Under the pieces are notes generated by a model. That model saw only the letters and a list, made by a program, of their open reading frames with translations, was not told the DNA's origin and did no database searches. A stretch of DNA of 64,000 bases from Myxococcales bacterium (GTDB taxonomy: Bacteria > Myxococcota > Myxococcia > Myxococcales > Myxococcaceae), in assembly GCA_020846875.1 (NCBI GenBank), contig JADLDB010000059.1, positions 158,018-222,017 of the forward strand, written 5' to 3'. The translations under genes and the position numbers were made by a program. Below are positions 35,085 through 44,162 of the stretch, piece by piece (the stretch's first letter is position 1; each line of letters begins with the position of its first letter).

Positions 35085-38012
35085 ATGCGCGCGCGTCGCG
35101 TCTTGATCGCCATCGGGGCGTTGGCGCTCGCCGTCGCGGCGGGCTGGTGGCGCTGGCCGTCGGACGAGCTCGTCGGCGCCGCGCCGCCTGCGACGGAGGC
35201 AGGCTCCCCGGGCACCCCCCCGCAGCAGCCCTGGGCCCACGACGTGCCCCGGGTGCTGGAGGGATCCGACGGCGGCCTCTGGGGCTTCACCGGCGTGGTG
35301 CGGGACGAGAATGGTGCGCCCGCGGGCGGGGCGACGATCACCGCGCACTTCGCCGCCGACTTCCCTTTGCTCGAGCGGACCTGCGACGCCTGTGGGCGGA
35401 CGATCCTCTGGTGCGGAGCACCCGTCAGCGTGCGGGATGTGTTGAGCCTGTTGCGCGCTGGGAAGGGCCAGCCCCCCGTGGTCGCCACCGTGACCGCCGA
35501 TGCCCAGGGCCGCTTCACCCTCGACGGGCTGGAGGCGCGCCCCATGGTGCTGATCGCCACCGCCGGAGCGCGCCGCGGTTCGCTCGAGCTCGATGAGGTG
35601 CCGGAGCCGGGGCGCGAGGTGGAGGTGGCCGTCAACCCGGTGCAGCGCCGCGAGGTGACCCTCGTCACCGAGGACAAGTCCCCCCTCGGGCCGGTGCGCG
35701 TCGTGCTCTACGGGGTGACCACCGGCGATTCGGCGGAGGTGCAGACGGACGCCGCGGGCCGGGCGACCTTCGAGCTCGTCGGTGACTCGGTGTGGATCGG
35801 CCTGGACGTGCCGGGGTGGTTGCCCGTCTCGCAGGTGCAGACAGAGAACGGCGCGATCACCTTGACGAGGCCGCGCAGCCTGGTGGTGCGGACGATGATG
35901 GGCGGCCGGCCCGTGGAGGCGGACGTCGAGCTCGAGCTGCACGGCTCGCTGGTCCGGCGGAGCCGGGGCGGTGAGGTGCGCTTCGAGGAGCTGAGTGAGG
36001 ACGACGGCCAGGTGCGGGCCTTCACCGGCGAGCTCGCCTCGGAGCGGCGCTACGTGAGCCTCGGCGGCCTGCGGACCGAGGTGACGCTCGAGCTGCGCCG
36101 CGCGGCCACGCTGGAGGTGTCTGTCGTCGATGCGGCAGGCCAAGAGATCGAGGAGCCCTGGGTCGATCTCTCGGGGCCGTCGGCGTCGGCGGGCGTCGTA
36201 CCGGAAGAGGAGGGCGCCGTGCGCTTCACCGGCGTGCCGGAAGGCGAGTACACGCTCCAGGTGCACGCGGAGGGCTTTCGCGACGCCAGCCAACAGGTGG
36301 ATCTGGCTCCGGGGCCCAACCAGGTCCGCGTGATGCTCCAGCGCAGCGGGCGCCTCACCGGGGTGGTGGTGGACGAGGCGGGCCAGCCCGTCGCGGACGC
36401 GGTGGTGGAGCTCGCCTCGGAGCTGGCCTCGGAGCTCACCACCGCCCAGACCGGCGACGACGGACGCTTCGAGCTCGAGGTCGTCGACCTCGGCGACACC
36501 CCCCTGAGCGCCTGGAGCGCCGAGGCCGGGAGCGGAAAGGCCCTGGCACGCCCGGGACAGGAGGTGACGATCCGCCTTCGCGCGGGCGCGACGCTGGAGC
36601 TCGAGCTCATCGATCTCGATGGGCAGCGGGTGGCGCAGAGCGTGGAGCTGCAACACACCGAGACGGGCGTGCACCGCTTCGGTCAAACGGGTGATCCCGT
36701 GGGACGCGTGGCCGGCCTCGAGCCCGGGAGCTGGAGCGTCCTCATCACCTACCCGGGGCGGCTGCCCATCTCCCAGACGGTGACCCTGGCGCCGGACCAG
36801 GTGCTGCGGCTCACCTTCCGTCTCGACGCGGGAGAGGCGGTCGAGGGGCGGGTGCTGGAGGCGAACGGCTCCCCGGTGGAGGGGGCTCAAGTGGTGGGGG
36901 GAGGCCCGACGACCGCCGCCACCACCGACGCCCAGGGCCGCTTCGAGCTGCACGGCCTCCCGAAGGGCGAGGTGACCTTGATGGCGATCGCCCCCGAGGG
37001 CTCTCGGAGTGCGTCGGCGGCGCTCATCGCCCCGGCGCGCGGCGTGGAGCTCCGCTTCGAGGAGCAGCTCCACGTCACCGGCCGGGTGGTGGACGAGGCC
37101 GGGCGCCCGGTGCAGCAGTACATGCTGGAGCGAAGCGACGTGAACGATCCCTCGGGACGGTTTGATCTCCACGTGCCACGCGGGCGTTCGTACGTGACCG
37201 CCACCAACTTTCAGTCCACCACCGTAGAGATCGATCGCGAGGGGGATCTGGGGACGGTGACGATCAAGCGCCTGCCGGCCCTGCGCGGCGAGGTGCTGGC
37301 GGACGGGCGGCCGGTGCCGGGGGCGCAGGTGACGGCGGTGGAGACGCTGGACGAGACGGTCAGCGACGCGGAGGGACGCTTCGAGCTGCCCATCAGCACC
37401 GACTCCCTCGAGCCGGTCCAGGTGGTCGCCTCCCGAGGAGCGCTGTCCGGCCGGGCGGAGGCTCAGGCGAATGGTCCTGCACTGCAAATCGCCCTGACAC
37501 GGGGCACGCAGGTCCTCGGCCGGGTGGTGGACGGCACGGGCGCACCGCTGATCACCCAGGTGGAGCTGTCGCTCCAGGATCAGGCGCGCGAGCTCATCGT
37601 GTCCACGGACGCGCAGGGCCGCTTCGAGGTGAACCTCCTCTCGGGCACGTGGGCGATGACGCCGCGCAACGGGGCCTCCCGCTACTTCCCCGTCTCCGGG
37701 GCCCGCCAGGAGGTGACGATCGTCGACTCGCGGGCCTGCACGCTCGTCCTCGACGGGCCCGCGGCGGACTCGGCCTGGCTGGTGGCGCCCGGCGCGGCGG
37801 CGCAGGCGGACTGGCTGACGGGGGAAGACGTGCCTGCGGGCTCGATCGCGATCCTCCTCGACAGCCACGGAGGAATGACGGCGCCCTGCGGTCCCTTCGA
37901 GCTGGTGACGCTGACGGGCGGCGTGGTGGCGCGCCAGCCGGTGAAGCTGGAGCCGGGAAGGACGCAGGTGCAGCTCGCGCCCCCGCCTGAGCCCGTGGCT
38001 GTGCCGGAGTGA
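35085..38012 (+). CDS. Membrane-anchored carboxypeptidase-regulatory-like repeat protein (paralogue 2)
   Basis: 975 aa. It opens with a hydrophobic helix (MRARRVLIAIGALALAVAAG) and a short linker. The first beta domain again carries CxxC-x6-C (CDACGRTILWC, about 100-110), with the same spacing as in the upstream paralogue. Repeats with G-x-V-V-D-E-x-G-x-P-V follow (VVDEAGQPVADAVVEL, VLEANGSPVEGAQVVG, VVDEAGRPVQQYMLER). Overall sequence has diverged from its neighbour while the design is retained, so an old tandem duplication is likely. Start ATG is 3 bases after the upstream TGA. Confidence 0.82.
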   Translation: MRARRVLIAIGALALAVAAGWWRWPSDELVGAAPPATEAGSPGTPPQQPWAHDVPRVLEGSDGGLWGFTGVVRDENGAPAGGATITAHFAADFPLLERTCDACGRTILWCGAPVSVRDVLSLLRAGKGQPPVVATVTADAQGRFTLDGLEARPMVLIATAGARRGSLELDEVPEPGREVEVAVNPVQRREVTLVTEDKSPLGPVRVVLYGVTTGDSAEVQTDAAGRATFELVGDSVWIGLDVPGWLPVSQVQTENGAITLTRPRSLVVRTMMGGRPVEADVELELHGSLVRRSRGGEVRFEELSEDDGQVRAFTGELASERRYVSLGGLRTEVTLELRRAATLEVSVVDAAGQEIEEPWVDLSGPSASAGVVPEEEGAVRFTGVPEGEYTLQVHAEGFRDASQQVDLAPGPNQVRVMLQRSGRLTGVVVDEAGQPVADAVVELASELASELTTAQTGDDGRFELEVVDLGDTPLSAWSAEAGSGKALARPGQEVTIRLRAGATLELELIDLDGQRVAQSVELQHTETGVHRFGQTGDPVGRVAGLEPGSWSVLITYPGRLPISQTVTLAPDQVLRLTFRLDAGEAVEGRVLEANGSPVEGAQVVGGGPTTAATTDAQGRFELHGLPKGEVTLMAIAPEGSRSASAALIAPARGVELRFEEQLHVTGRVVDEAGRPVQQYMLERSDVNDPSGRFDLHVPRGRSYVTATNFQSTTVEIDREGDLGTVTIKRLPALRGEVLADGRPVPGAQVTAVETLDETVSDAEGRFELPISTDSLEPVQVVASRGALSGRAEAQANGPALQIALTRGTQVLGRVVDGTGAPLITQVELSLQDQARELIVSTDAQGRFEVNLLSGTWAMTPRNGASRYFPVSGARQEVTIVDSRACTLVLDGPAADSAWLVAPGAAAQADWLTGEDVPAGSIAILLDSHGGMTAPCGPFELVTLTGGVVARQPVKLEPGRTQVQLAPPPEPVAVPE

Positions 38013-38034
38013 GGCTCGTGGTAGTCCTCCCCTC

Positions 38035-39255
38035 GTGAGCACCAACTACCTCCAGGGCCGGCGGATCGCGGTGGGCGTGGGCGGAGGGATCGCGGCCTAC
38101 AAGGTGGGCGATCTGATCCGCGAGCTCAAGCGGCAGGGCGCCAGCGTGCGCGCGGCGATGACGAAGGCGGCACAGGAGTTCATCACGCCGCTCACCCTGC
38201 AGAGCCTGTCCGGCCAGCCGGTGCTGACGGACTACTTCGACGTGACACAGGAGGAGCAGTTCGGCCACCTCCACCTCGCGCGCTGGGCTGACGCCTTCGT
38301 CATCGCGCCGGCCACCGCGGATCTGCTCGCGCGGATCCGCCTGGGCCTGGCCAACGACGCGGTGACGACCCCGCTCCTGGCCTTCCGCGGGCCGGTGCTG
38401 CTCGCGCCGGCGATGAACACCGCGATGTGGGAGAACCCCGCGACCCAGGAGAATGTGCGGGCGCTGCTGCTGCAGCCGCGCTTCCGCGTGGTGGGACCGG
38501 GCGTGGGGCCGCTGGCGGACGGAGACGTGGGGGCGGGGCGCCTCGCGGAGCTGCCCGAGCTGATCGAGGCCGCCAACGCGCTCGGCGCCGCCGGGCCCCT
38601 GGCCGGGAAGAAGGTGCTGGTGACGGCCGGTCCGACGCAGGAGCCGATCGATCCGGTACGCTTCGTGTCCAACCCGTCGACGGGGAAGATGGGGCTGGCG
38701 GTGGCGGAGGTGGCGCGCGCCCGGGGGGCTTCGGTGACGGTGGTGCTGGGGCCGGTGGGGGACGTGCCGCGGGACGGGCTGGACGTGGTGCCGGTGCGCA
38801 CCGCCGAACAGATGCTGGCCGCGGTGATGGCGCGGGTGGAGAGCGCCGACGTCTTCGTGGCCGCGGCGGCGGTGAGCGACTGGAAGCCGGCGGCGCCCTC
38901 GGACAAGAAGACGAAGAAGGGTGAGGGGCCGGAGGCGCTGCAGTTGGTGCGCACGCCTGACGTGCTGGCCACCGCCTCGAAGAAGGTGCACGCCAACGCC
39001 CGGCGGCCGCTGCTGGTGGGCTTCGCCGCGGAGACGCACGACGTCGTGGACTACGCGAAGGAGAAGCTCCAGAAGAAGCGCCTCGACTTCATCGTGGCCA
39101 ACGACGTGACGCAGGAAGGTGCGGGCTTCGGCACCGACACCAACCGGGTGACGATCCTCGGCGCGGACGGCAGCCGCCAGGACGTGGCCGGCGAGAAGCG
39201 CGAGGTGGCCAGCCGCCTCTGGGACATCGTGGCGGCGCACGGCTTCGCCCGGTAA
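38035..39255 (+). CDS. coaBC: Bifunctional phosphopantothenoylcysteine decarboxylase/phosphopantothenate-cysteine ligase
   Basis: 406 aa, GTG start. The CoaC half (1-~185) has the FMN-binding GGGIAAYK, the His of HLHLARWAD and the PAMNTAMW active-site Asn motif. The CoaB half (~190-406) has TAGPTQEPIDPVRFVSNPSTGKMG and AAAVSDWKP. It makes 4'-phosphopantetheine for CoA synthesis. The decarboxylase flap normally has a Cys (ACGDxGxGRM); here it is Asp162 (ADGDVGAGRL). udg follows 12 bases after the stop. Confidence 0.94.
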   Translation: MSTNYLQGRRIAVGVGGGIAAYKVGDLIRELKRQGASVRAAMTKAAQEFITPLTLQSLSGQPVLTDYFDVTQEEQFGHLHLARWADAFVIAPATADLLARIRLGLANDAVTTPLLAFRGPVLLAPAMNTAMWENPATQENVRALLLQPRFRVVGPGVGPLADGDVGAGRLAELPELIEAANALGAAGPLAGKKVLVTAGPTQEPIDPVRFVSNPSTGKMGLAVAEVARARGASVTVVLGPVGDVPRDGLDVVPVRTAEQMLAAVMARVESADVFVAAAAVSDWKPAAPSDKKTKKGEGPEALQLVRTPDVLATASKKVHANARRPLLVGFAAETHDVVDYAKEKLQKKRLDFIVANDVTQEGAGFGTDTNRVTILGADGSRQDVAGEKREVASRLWDIVAAHGFAR

Positions 39256-39267
39256 GGTCCGCCCGCG

Positions 39268-40005
39268 ATGTCCGACGAGCTTTCCCAGTTAGCGCTCGAG
39301 CTGCGGCGCCACCTCGCGTGGCAGGAGCAGGACGGCACGCGCACCCTCCTCAAGGATCCGAAGGCGCCGCCGCTGTTCGCCCAGGCCCCGGCGACGCAGG
39401 CCCGTCCGCAGCCGGTCCAGCCGGCGCCAGTGCCCGCCGCGAAGGCGCCGGCCCGCACCCTGGAAGAGGTTCGCAAGGAGCTCGGTGACTGTCGGCGGTG
39501 CAAGCTGTGCCAGGGCCGCAAGACGATCGTCTTCGGCGTGGGCAACCCGAAGGCCGAGCTGGTCTTCGTGGGCGAGGGCCCGGGCGCCGAAGAGGACAGC
39601 CAGGGCATTCCCTTCGTGGGCGCGGCGGGCCAACTGCTGACGAAGATGATCGAGGCGATGAAGTTCAAGCGCGACGACGTCTACATCTGCAACGTCGTGA
39701 AGTGCCGCCCGCCCGGCAACCGCAACCCCGAGCCGGACGAGCTCGAGGCGTGTGAGCCCTTCCTCAAGGCGCAGCTCGCGTCGATCCAGCCGAAGGCGAT
39801 CGTCGCGCTGGGGAAGTTCGCGGCGCAGACGCTGTTGCGTGACTCCACGGCGATCACCCGCCTGCGCGGCCAGTGGCGCAGCTACGAGGGCATTCCGTTG
39901 ATGCCCACGTATCACCCCGCGTACCTCTTGCGGCAGCCGGGCGAAAAGAAGCTGGCGTGGATGGATTTGCAGGAAGTGATGAAGCGCTTCGGAAAGGCGC
40001 CATGA
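39268..40005 (+). CDS. Family-4 uracil-DNA glycosylase (4Fe-4S)
   Basis: 245 aa. An N-terminal Pro/Ala linker precedes the core. The Cys of CRRCKLC (about 73-79), KCRPP and EACEPF provide the Fe-S ligands. Motif GEGPGAEEDSQGIPFVGAAG (about 104-123) is the family-4 water-activating loop, and YHPAYLLR is the DNA-binding loop with the catalytic His. It excises uracil from DNA. A TAAGGT box overlaps the coaBC stop nine bases upstream of the ATG. It overlaps the downstream esterase by the ATGA arrangement. Confidence 0.92.
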   Translation: MSDELSQLALELRRHLAWQEQDGTRTLLKDPKAPPLFAQAPATQARPQPVQPAPVPAAKAPARTLEEVRKELGDCRRCKLCQGRKTIVFGVGNPKAELVFVGEGPGAEEDSQGIPFVGAAGQLLTKMIEAMKFKRDDVYICNVVKCRPPGNRNPEPDELEACEPFLKAQLASIQPKAIVALGKFAAQTLLRDSTAITRLRGQWRSYEGIPLMPTYHPAYLLRQPGEKKLAWMDLQEVMKRFGKAP

Positions 40006-41012
40006 AGGGGATGATCCAGATCTTCCAGGTCTTCGCGGGCTCGCTGGAAGGCAATCCGCTGAACGACTCGTCGACGCGCTCGGTGCCGGTGTACGTGCCG
40101 CCCGGGTACCAGGACGATCAGTCGACGCGCTACCCGGTGGTGTACCTGCTGCACGGCTTCACCGGCTCGGGCCTGCAGTGGCTCAACACCTCGCCCTTCA
40201 CGCGGAACGTGCCGCAGCGCCTCGACTGGCTGATCGACAACGGCAAGGTGCCGCCGGTGATCGCGGTGTTCTGCGACGGGTGGACCTCGCTGGGCGGCAG
40301 CCAGTGGATCAACTCGGACGCGATCGGCCGGTACCGCGACTACGTGGCGCGCGATCTGGTGGCCTGGGTGGACCGCACGTTCCGGACGATCCCCAAAGGC
40401 AGCGCGCGAGCGCTGATCGGCAAGTCCTCGGGCGGCTACGGCGCGATGGTGGTCAGCCGCTTCCACCCGGAGATCTTCCAGCACATCGGGGTGCACTCCG
40501 GGGACTCGGCCTTCGAGTACTCGATGCTGCATGAGCTGCCGCAGGCGGCGGGGCCGCTCTTGAGGGCGGGCGGGGTGGACGCCTGGTACCGCGACTTCGT
40601 GGAGCGCGCCGACGCGACCAAGATGAAGGGCGAGGATCACGCGGTGATCAGCATGCTGTGCATGGCGGCGGCGTACTCGCCCAAGCGCGGTGAGCCGCTC
40701 AACGCCGAGCTGCCGATCGAGCTGCCGTCAGGGCGTCTGCGGGTAGACGTGTGGAACCGGTGGCTGGTGCACGATCCGGTGCGCTTCGTGCCCAAGCACC
40801 TCGACGTGTACCGGAAGCTGCGCAGCATCTTCATCGACTGCGGGACGCGCGATGAGTTCAACCTGCGCTGGGGCGCGCGGCTGATCAGCGAAGAGCTCAA
40901 GGCGGCGAACATCGAGCACGTGCACGAGGAGTTCGAGGACGGGCACATGGGCGTCAACTACCGCTTCGAGCGCTCGTTCTCGTGGCTGCTGCCCAGGCTC
41001 GATCGTCAATAG
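40002..41012 (+). CDS. Esterase of the alpha/beta-hydrolase esterase-D type
   Basis: 336 aa from ATG 40002, overlapping the UDG stop. The nucleophile Ser ~144 is in GKSSGGYGAM, the acid is the Asp in IDCGTRDEFN (about 282-286) and the His is FEDGHMG (about 315). The strand YPVVYLLHGFTGSGLQWL (about 47-64) with the oxyanion-hole HGF is typical of Enterobactin/D esterases. Substrate unknown. Possibly cytoplasmic; there is no signal peptide. Confidence 0.88.
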   Translation: MKGMIQIFQVFAGSLEGNPLNDSSTRSVPVYVPPGYQDDQSTRYPVVYLLHGFTGSGLQWLNTSPFTRNVPQRLDWLIDNGKVPPVIAVFCDGWTSLGGSQWINSDAIGRYRDYVARDLVAWVDRTFRTIPKGSARALIGKSSGGYGAMVVSRFHPEIFQHIGVHSGDSAFEYSMLHELPQAAGPLLRAGGVDAWYRDFVERADATKMKGEDHAVISMLCMAAAYSPKRGEPLNAELPIELPSGRLRVDVWNRWLVHDPVRFVPKHLDVYRKLRSIFIDCGTRDEFNLRWGARLISEELKAANIEHVHEEFEDGHMGVNYRFERSFSWLLPRLDRQ

Positions 41013-41024
41013 GAAAGGGAATTC

Positions 41025-42830
41025 ATGAAGTCGCAGGTCCGCGCCGTCATCAACGCCACGCTCGACGCCTTGAAGGCGAAGGGGCTGATCGCCTTCGCTC
41101 AGTTGCCGAACTACTCGGTGGAGGTCCCGAAGCAGGCGGAGCACGGCGACTGGTCGTGCAACGTGGCGATGGTGATGTCGAAGGCGGTGGGCAAGAAGCC
41201 GCCCGAGCTCGCGGAGCTGATCATCAGCAACCTGGCGGACGCGAGCGGGCTCATCACCTCGATCTCCAAAGCTGGCCCGGGCTTCCTCAACCTGAAGCTC
41301 AAGGACTCGGCCTTCCAGCAGGTGGCGCTCGACGTCCTCAAGGCCGGAGAGTCCTGGGGCCGGGCCGCTCCTCAATCCACGGGCAAGAAGGTGATGGTGG
41401 AGTTCGTCTCTGCCAACCCGACCGGCCCGGTGCACATCGGCCACGCGCGCGGCACCTTCATGGGCGACGCGATCGCCCGGCTGATGGACGCGGCGGGGCA
41501 CGAGGTGACGCGCGAGTTCTACATCAACGACTTCGGCAACCAGGTCGACACGCTCGGCCGCACCGTCTTCAAGCGCTACCAGCAGCTCTTCGGCGTGAAG
41601 GTGGAGCTGGCGGAAGGCGAGTACCCGGCGGACTACGTGATCGACATCGCGAAGACCTGGAAGGCCGAGGTCGGCGACGCCTACCTGAACCAGCCAGAGA
41701 GCGCGTGGCTGCCGAAGGCGAAGGCGGTGGCGATCCGCGAGAACCTGAACGCGATCAAGGCGACGTTGGCGAAGGCGAACATCGCGCACGACGTCTTCTT
41801 CAGCGAGGCGTCCTTGCACGACTCCGGGAAGGTGCGGGCGATCGTCGACGTCTACAAGGACCGCGGCGTCACCTACGAGGCGGCGGAGGGCCGGCGGCGG
41901 GAGAAGGGCGACAAGGTCCGCGACGCCGAGTCGAAGGCGGCGCAGTACGCCGACCGTCAGAAGGGCGGCACCTTCCTGATGACGGCGACGTACCAGGAGA
42001 ACGGGAAGTACGTGCTCAAGGACGAGGAGGATCGGGTGATCCTCCGGCACGACGGCACGCCGGTGTACCTGACGGCGGATCTGGCGTACCACAAGGAGAA
42101 GTTCGACCGCGGCTTCGACCTGGCGGTGGACGTCTTCGGCGCGGATCACGCGGGGCACGTGCCGCGGATCCAGTCCGGCATGAAGCTGCTCGGCTACGAC
42201 GAGACGCGGCTCAAGTTCGTGCTGGTGCAGATGGTGCGGATCCTCCGCGGCGGCGAAGAGGTGAAGCTGTCGAAGCGCAGCGGCAACGTGTACGAGCTCG
42301 CCGATCTCATCGAGGACGCCGGCGCCGACGTGTGCCGCTTCATCTTCCTGATGAAGACGGCGAACGCGCAGTTCGACTTCGATCTCGACGACGTGAAGAG
42401 GCAGTCGAAGGACAACCCGGTCTTCTACTTCCAGTACGGCCACGCGCGGTGCGCGTCGATCCTGAAGAAGGCGGAGGAGAAGGGGACGCGCTTCGTCGGG
42501 GCCACGGCGTTGACGCCGGCGCAGCTCGCGCGGCTCGTGTTGCCCGAAGAGAAGGCGATGCTGAAGAAGATGAGCCTGCTGGGCGAGGTGGTGGCGAGCG
42601 CGGCGGAGAAGCTCGAGCCGCACCACGTCCTCTACTACTGCCAGGAGCTGATCGCCGACTTCCACAGCTACTACACGCAGTACAAGTCGGACCCGATCAT
42701 CAGCGACGACGCGGAGAAGACGCAGGGCCGGCTGGCGCTGGTGGCGGCGCTCAAGCAGACGCTGAAGAGCGCCTTCGCCATCCTGGGCATCTCCGCGCCG
42801 GAGTACATGGAGTCGCCGCCGGAGGAGTGA
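41025..42830 (+). CDS. argS: Arginyl-tRNA synthetase
   Basis: 601 aa, class I. HIGH motif in TGPVHIGHARG (about 132-142) and KMSKS-type KLSKRSGN (about 413-420), with the ArgS-specific N-terminal Add-1 domain (1-~110) and C-terminal anticodon-binding DALR domain. It charges tRNA-Arg. Length is normal. A GAAAGGGAATTC stretch before ATG 41025 includes a plausible AAAGG site. A palindromic repeat lies directly after its stop. Confidence 0.96.
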   Translation: MKSQVRAVINATLDALKAKGLIAFAQLPNYSVEVPKQAEHGDWSCNVAMVMSKAVGKKPPELAELIISNLADASGLITSISKAGPGFLNLKLKDSAFQQVALDVLKAGESWGRAAPQSTGKKVMVEFVSANPTGPVHIGHARGTFMGDAIARLMDAAGHEVTREFYINDFGNQVDTLGRTVFKRYQQLFGVKVELAEGEYPADYVIDIAKTWKAEVGDAYLNQPESAWLPKAKAVAIRENLNAIKATLAKANIAHDVFFSEASLHDSGKVRAIVDVYKDRGVTYEAAEGRRREKGDKVRDAESKAAQYADRQKGGTFLMTATYQENGKYVLKDEEDRVILRHDGTPVYLTADLAYHKEKFDRGFDLAVDVFGADHAGHVPRIQSGMKLLGYDETRLKFVLVQMVRILRGGEEVKLSKRSGNVYELADLIEDAGADVCRFIFLMKTANAQFDFDLDDVKRQSKDNPVFYFQYGHARCASILKKAEEKGTRFVGATALTPAQLARLVLPEEKAMLKKMSLLGEVVASAAEKLEPHHVLYYCQELIADFHSYYTQYKSDPIISDDAEKTQGRLALVAALKQTLKSAFAILGISAPEYMESPPEE

Positions 42831-42840
42831 CGCCCCCCAT

Positions 42841-42879
42841 CTCCCTCTCCCCATCGGGGGCGAGGGTCGGGGAGAGGGG
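42841..42879 (+). repeat. REP-like palindromic element downstream of argS
   Basis: CCCTCTCCCC and GGGGAGAGGG form a perfect 10-bp stem around a 16-base loop containing ATCGGGG and GAGGGTC. A related copy lies after fusA (62514-62550). The copy stands between the argS stop and the TTG start at 42889 and may act as a terminator or RNA-stabilising element. Sequences of this shape are scattered in many high-GC proteobacterial genomes. Confidence 0.7.
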
Positions 42880-42888
42880 AAGATCGCG

Positions 42889-43770
42889 TTGGACGCACTG
42901 CTCTCGCACCTCCTCAGGACTCCTGCTTGTGCGAGCACGTTGACGGACTTCTGGTCGGCGACGAAGCCGCTCCGCTCGGAATTTCCGAAGTCCACGGAGC
43001 GCGCCGTCGTCCTCGGCTTCCACGCGGATCGTCTCGGCCTGGCCTTCATCGGCGGCTACACGGCGGCGATGACGCGGCTGGATCCCACGCTCGGGCCAGA
43101 CGAGCTCCCCGCGCTCTGCGCGACGGAGGACCAGGGCGCGCATCCCCGCGCGATCAAGACGACGCTCTCGGCGAACTCCGTCACGGGGACCAAGCGCTTC
43201 GTCTCCGGCGGCACCTTCGCCACGCGGCTCCTGGTCATCGCGACCGAAGGCACGACGCCCGAAGGCAGAAATCGTCTTCGCCTGGTGCGCGTCGATCCGA
43301 AGTCCCCCGGCGTCACGCTGGAGCCGATGCCGGAGCTGCCCTTCGTCCCGGAGATCCCCCACGCCTCGCTCACCTTCACCGGCGCACCCGCGGAGCTCCT
43401 CCCCGGCGACGGCTACGAGGACGCCCTCAAGCCCTTCCGCACGCACGAGGATCTCCACGTGCACGCGGCGGTGCTCGGCTACCTCCTCTCCGTCGGCCGG
43501 CGGAACACCTGGCCTCAGCCCGTCCTGGAGCGCTTCCTCGCCGCCATCGTCGCCGCGGTGGGCCTGGGCAGTGCGGATCCGAAAGCCCCGCCCACCCACC
43601 TGGCGCTCGCCGGCTTCCTCGCCGCCAGCCAGGGACTCCTCCACGACGTCGATCCCCTCTGGGCGCCCTCCGACGAGCGCACCCGCTTCGAGCGAGATCG
43701 CCCGCTCCTCAACGTGGCCTCGAAGGCGCGAGAGGCGCGCCGCGCGAAGGCCTGGGAGCGCCTGCCGTGA
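42889..43770 (+). CDS. Acyl-CoA dehydrogenase-like protein (short)
   Basis: 293 aa, TTG start that follows the repeat; ATG at later positions would cut the fold. The middle segment VTGTKRFVSGGTFATRLLVIA (about 100-120) is the beta-domain motif of acyl-CoA dehydrogenases, which fold around FAD. The family is usually ~380 aa; here the C-terminal helices appear shortened and no catalytic Glu can be placed. It may be a truncated or specialised (non-catalytic) paralogue. Its stop overlaps the next gene by GTGA. Confidence 0.6.
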   Translation: MDALLSHLLRTPACASTLTDFWSATKPLRSEFPKSTERAVVLGFHADRLGLAFIGGYTAAMTRLDPTLGPDELPALCATEDQGAHPRAIKTTLSANSVTGTKRFVSGGTFATRLLVIATEGTTPEGRNRLRLVRVDPKSPGVTLEPMPELPFVPEIPHASLTFTGAPAELLPGDGYEDALKPFRTHEDLHVHAAVLGYLLSVGRRNTWPQPVLERFLAAIVAAVGLGSADPKAPPTHLALAGFLAASQGLLHDVDPLWAPSDERTRFERDRPLLNVASKAREARRAKAWERLP

Positions 43771-44159
43771 CTCCACGGCTTCGCCTCGCCGCCTGGGCGC
43801 TGGGAGTCCTGTACTGCCTGGCCGCCGTGGTGACGGCACTGACGGCACCCCGGCCGCCCCCGGTGAAGCCCCTCACCGACGACGTGGCGCGCGCGATCTA
43901 CGTGGAGCTCGCCCAGGGAGAGCCGGCCCACCGCGCGCAGACGTCCGAGGACTACGCCAGCGACCCCTGGTCCCGCGACGACGCCTTCGCCGCGCTCGAG
44001 GGCGGGCGCGCGGTGGTGCTCAAGTACAAGTACGGCTTGACGGTGCAGGACGTCTACCGCGCCTTCGATGAGGGGCTGCGCCAGCGCTGGCCGCTCCCCC
44101 CCGGCACCGAGCGTCCGCGCGCGACGGTGGCGCCGCTGCGCCCACGGCCCTTCGACTGA
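43767..44159 (+). CDS. Small exported/membrane-anchored protein
   Basis: 130 aa, GTG start overlapping the upstream stop. One N-terminal hydrophobic segment (LAAWALGVLYCLAAVVTALT) anchors or exports a ~95-residue hydrophilic domain with a Pro-rich tail. No family recognised. It sits between the acyl-CoA dehydrogenase-like gene (overlap) and the multi-spanning membrane protein gene (3 bases), so the three are one operon. Confidence 0.65.
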   Translation: MTPRLRLAAWALGVLYCLAAVVTALTAPRPPPVKPLTDDVARAIYVELAQGEPAHRAQTSEDYASDPWSRDDAFAALEGGRAVVLKYKYGLTVQDVYRAFDEGLRQRWPLPPGTERPRATVAPLRPRPFD

Positions 44160-44162
44160 TCG

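Noticed and set aside
34878..38045. 1055-residue open frame on the minus strand
   Set aside because: Antisense to the two repeat proteins; GC-driven absence of stops, no recognisable motifs.
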